Below are positions 6,261 through 7,490 of a DNA stretch of 7,490 nucleotides, in pieces; position 1 is the stretch's first letter, and every line of letters starts with the position of its first letter. The position numbers were made by a program, and so were the translations under genes. Under the pieces are notes generated by a model. The model did no database searches and was not told the DNA's origin. It saw only the letters and a program-made list of their open reading frames with translations. The DNA is from Verrucomicrobiota bacterium (GTDB taxonomy: Bacteria; Verrucomicrobiota; Verrucomicrobiia; Chthoniobacterales; UBA10450): positions 1-7,490 of the forward strand of contig QHNF01000204.1 of assembly GCA_003218345.1 (NCBI GenBank), read 5' to 3'.

Positions 6261-6315
6261 GGCGTTTCTGTCAAACGCCGGTTTCAAGGGACGGCGTCTG
6301 ATACAAACGCCCTAC
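6257..6315. repeat. 59-bp palindrome between the dioxygenase and decarboxylase genes
   Basis: Two 24-base arms (6257-6280 and 6292-6315) are inverted copies differing at three positions, with an 11-base loop (6281-6291). The outer part GTAGGGCGTTT/AAACGCCCTAC and the inner AACGCCG/CGGCGTC pair well. The left arm contains the TAG stop of the dioxygenase (6258-6260), and the right arm ends 7 bases before the decarboxylase ATG. Transcribed as RNA it would form a long hairpin filling the intercistronic space. No T tract follows, so it is not an obvious terminator. It looks like an inserted dispersed palindrome, possibly acting in mRNA stability or in setting the ratio of the two enzymes. Confidence 0.85.
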
Positions 6316-6322
6316 AATTTTC

Positions 6323-7363
6323 ATGAAGATCGACCTGCACACGCACATTCTCCCACACGACTGGCCCGATCTCGACACAAAATACGGCTACAGCGGATTT
6401 GTTAGGCTTGATCACCACAAACCGTGCTGCGCGCGAATGATGATCGGTGACCGCGTCTTTCGCGATATCACCGATAACGTTTGGGATCCGAAGCTTCGAA
6501 TCGAAGAGTGCGATCGCGCGGGTGTCTCGATGCAGGTGCTTTCGACTGTCCCAGTGATGTTCAGTTATTGGGCAAAACCATCCGATGCGCTGGATCTTTC
6601 GCGCCGATTAAACGATCACATCGCCGAGGTCGTCCGCGATTACCCAAAGAGATTCGCTGGCTTGGGTACGATTCCAATGCAAGACCCGGATTTGGCAGCA
6701 GGCGAGTTGGAGCGATGTGTTCGCGAATTGGGCCTCCGCGGAGCGCAGATCGGGACGCATGTGGATGCAAACTCGCATTCCGGACGCATCGACCCGTTAA
6801 ATCTCGACAATGCATCTCTTCAGCCGGTCTGGAGCGCGGCCGAACAACTCAATGCAGCGATCTTCGTTCATCCCTGGGACATGCTTGGCAAAGAGCGAAT
6901 GCCGAAATACTGGCTACCCTGGCTCGTTGGCATGCCGGCTGAGACGTCGCTGGCGATCTGCTCGATGATCTTTGGGGGCGTATTCGAACGTTTCCCCAAG
7001 CTCCGCGTCGCTTTTGCCCACGGTGGCGGCGCATTCCCGTTTACGATTGGCCGAGTCGAGCACGCATTCCAAGTTCGTCCCGACTTGGTCGCGACGGAGA
7101 GCAAGACAAATCCCAGAAGGTATCTTGATGGTCGCGGCGTAACTCCTGCGCGCTTCTACGTTGATTCGCTCGTTCACGACCTGGATGCACTGCGGATGCT
7201 GGTCAAGCTATTTGGCGCACAGCGCGTAGCATTCGGATCGGACTACCCGTTCCCGCTCGGTGAAGCGCAGCCCGGGAAACTTATTGAAGCGATGAAGGAA
7301 CTTTCTATGAAGGAAAGGGCGCAAATCCTCTCTGGAACTGCGAGCGAATTCCTTGGCCTCTGA
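6323..7363 (+). CDS. nbaD: 2-amino-3-carboxymuconate-6-semialdehyde decarboxylase (ACMSD)
   Basis: ACMSD is a zinc amidohydrolase-fold enzyme that removes CO2 from the unstable product of the preceding dioxygenase. This yields 2-aminomuconate semialdehyde and prevents spontaneous closure to quinolinate. The 346-aa protein has the N-terminal metal motif H6xH8 (MKIDLHTHILP), zinc ligands H183 (FVHPWDM) and D307 (FGSDYPFPLGE), and the catalytic H233 (FAHGGGAFPF). Long blocks such as STVPVMFSYWAKP and KYWLPWLVGMPAET are nearly the same as I recall for the human enzyme, which excludes more distant relatives such as 5-carboxyvanillate decarboxylase. Against that recollection there are two inserts of about 9 residues: near 151-159 (after THVDAN) and near 269-277 (DGRGVTPAR, before the FYVDSLVHD strand). 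Start is ATG 6323, with no Shine-Dalgarno visible; the first residues match the family start. The spacing after the dioxygenase gene (62 bases) and their consecutive reactions argue for one operon. Confidence 0.96.
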   Translation: MKIDLHTHILPHDWPDLDTKYGYSGFVRLDHHKPCCARMMIGDRVFRDITDNVWDPKLRIEECDRAGVSMQVLSTVPVMFSYWAKPSDALDLSRRLNDHIAEVVRDYPKRFAGLGTIPMQDPDLAAGELERCVRELGLRGAQIGTHVDANSHSGRIDPLNLDNASLQPVWSAAEQLNAAIFVHPWDMLGKERMPKYWLPWLVGMPAETSLAICSMIFGGVFERFPKLRVAFAHGGGAFPFTIGRVEHAFQVRPDLVATESKTNPRRYLDGRGVTPARFYVDSLVHDLDALRMLVKLFGAQRVAFGSDYPFPLGEAQPGKLIEAMKELSMKERAQILSGTASEFLGL

Positions 7364-7390
7364 TTTGGGCATCCCGCATTCGCTACTTGC

Positions 7391-7414
7391 CATGTCGAGC
7401 GGGGTCGAGACATC
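7391..7414. repeat. Short imperfect inverted repeat downstream of the decarboxylase gene
   Basis: CATGTCGAGC is followed by GGGGTCGAGACATC: the ends ATGTC...GACAT pair, with GA/TC inside and a two-base bulge, around a GC-rich loop. It sits 28 bases after the decarboxylase stop. It could be a dispersed repeat or a weak transcription-end hairpin; no T tract follows at once. Confidence 0.45.
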
Positions 7415-7430
7415 TCTTGTTATTTTCTCC

Positions 7431-7478
7431 GTTCGACATTGGGCGTTGGGCGCTCAGCGTTAGATGTTTTTTTTGGCC
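7431..7478. repeat. Low-complexity GTTCGACATTGGGCGTT-type repeat tract
   Basis: This stretch consists of near-repeats of GCGTT/GGGCG units (TTCGACATTGGGCG, TTGGGCGCTCAGCG, TTAGATG) and ends in a run of eight T (7467-7474). It shares the CGACATT word with the repeat at 919-1040, so it may be a degraded relative. CGCTCAGCG before the T run could make only a 4-bp hairpin, too weak to call a terminator. The element may continue past the window end; no gene is seen in 7364-7490. Confidence 0.4.
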
Positions 7479-7490
7479 TCGCGGTGTTAC

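Noticed and set aside
6481..6942. 153-codon plus-strand frame inside the decarboxylase gene
   Set aside because: It overlaps the firmly identified ACMSD frame; no independent evidence supports it.
7467..7474. Run of eight T as an intrinsic terminator for the decarboxylase operon
   Set aside because: The only hairpin just before it has a 4-bp stem, and the run lies more than 100 bases after the stop codon.

Overview
This window looks like a piece of chromosome from a free-living, moderately GC-rich Gram-negative bacterium. My best guess is a soil Verrucomicrobiota of the Udaeobacter/Chthoniobacterales type. That guess rests on the housekeeping gene types, the lipoproteins, and the unusually dense palindromic repeats between genes, which I remember as common in such genomes. 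It is an inference; no rRNA or other marker is present to settle it.

Layout: (1) 1-899 (+), the C-terminal two thirds of transcription terminator Rho. (2) 896-2143 (+), an RNase D-like 3'-5' exonuclease with an HRDC domain. It overlaps the rho stop codon, and its first ~50 codons are made of repeat DNA. (3) 2184-2867 (-), a LysM/TPR lipoprotein, convergent with the exonuclease gene. (4) 2935-3498 (+), an exported protein of unknown function with a thioredoxin-like flavour, divergent from the lipoprotein gene. (5) 3504-3649, a 146-bp nested palindromic element between convergent genes. (6) 3663-4832 (-), a MoeB/ThiF-type E1-like adenylyltransferase fused to a rhodanese domain. (7) 4967-5551 (-), an exported L,D-transpeptidase. 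(8) 5727-6260 (+), 3-hydroxyanthranilate 3,4-dioxygenase, and 6323-7363 (+), aminocarboxymuconate-semialdehyde decarboxylase, separated by a 59-bp palindrome. (9) 7364-7490, intergenic DNA with more small repeats.

How the genes work together: Rho and the exonuclease form an RNA-handling pair. The LysM lipoprotein and the L,D-transpeptidase both belong to the cell envelope. The MoeB-rhodanese protein activates a sulfur carrier that is not encoded here. The last two genes catalyse consecutive steps of tryptophan/kynurenine ring catabolism (3-hydroxyanthranilate to aminocarboxymuconate semialdehyde to aminomuconate semialdehyde). Because the decarboxylase is present, the route is likely to divert the intermediate from quinolinate/NAD synthesis towards carbon and nitrogen use.

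I see no clearly new multi-gene system. The most interesting material is the repeats: at least three families of inverted repeat sit in or next to genes. One is read as coding sequence at the start of the exonuclease gene, and one contains the stop codon of the dioxygenase gene. No tRNA, rRNA, CRISPR array or transposase gene is visible, and no intergenic stretch exceeds 300 bases.
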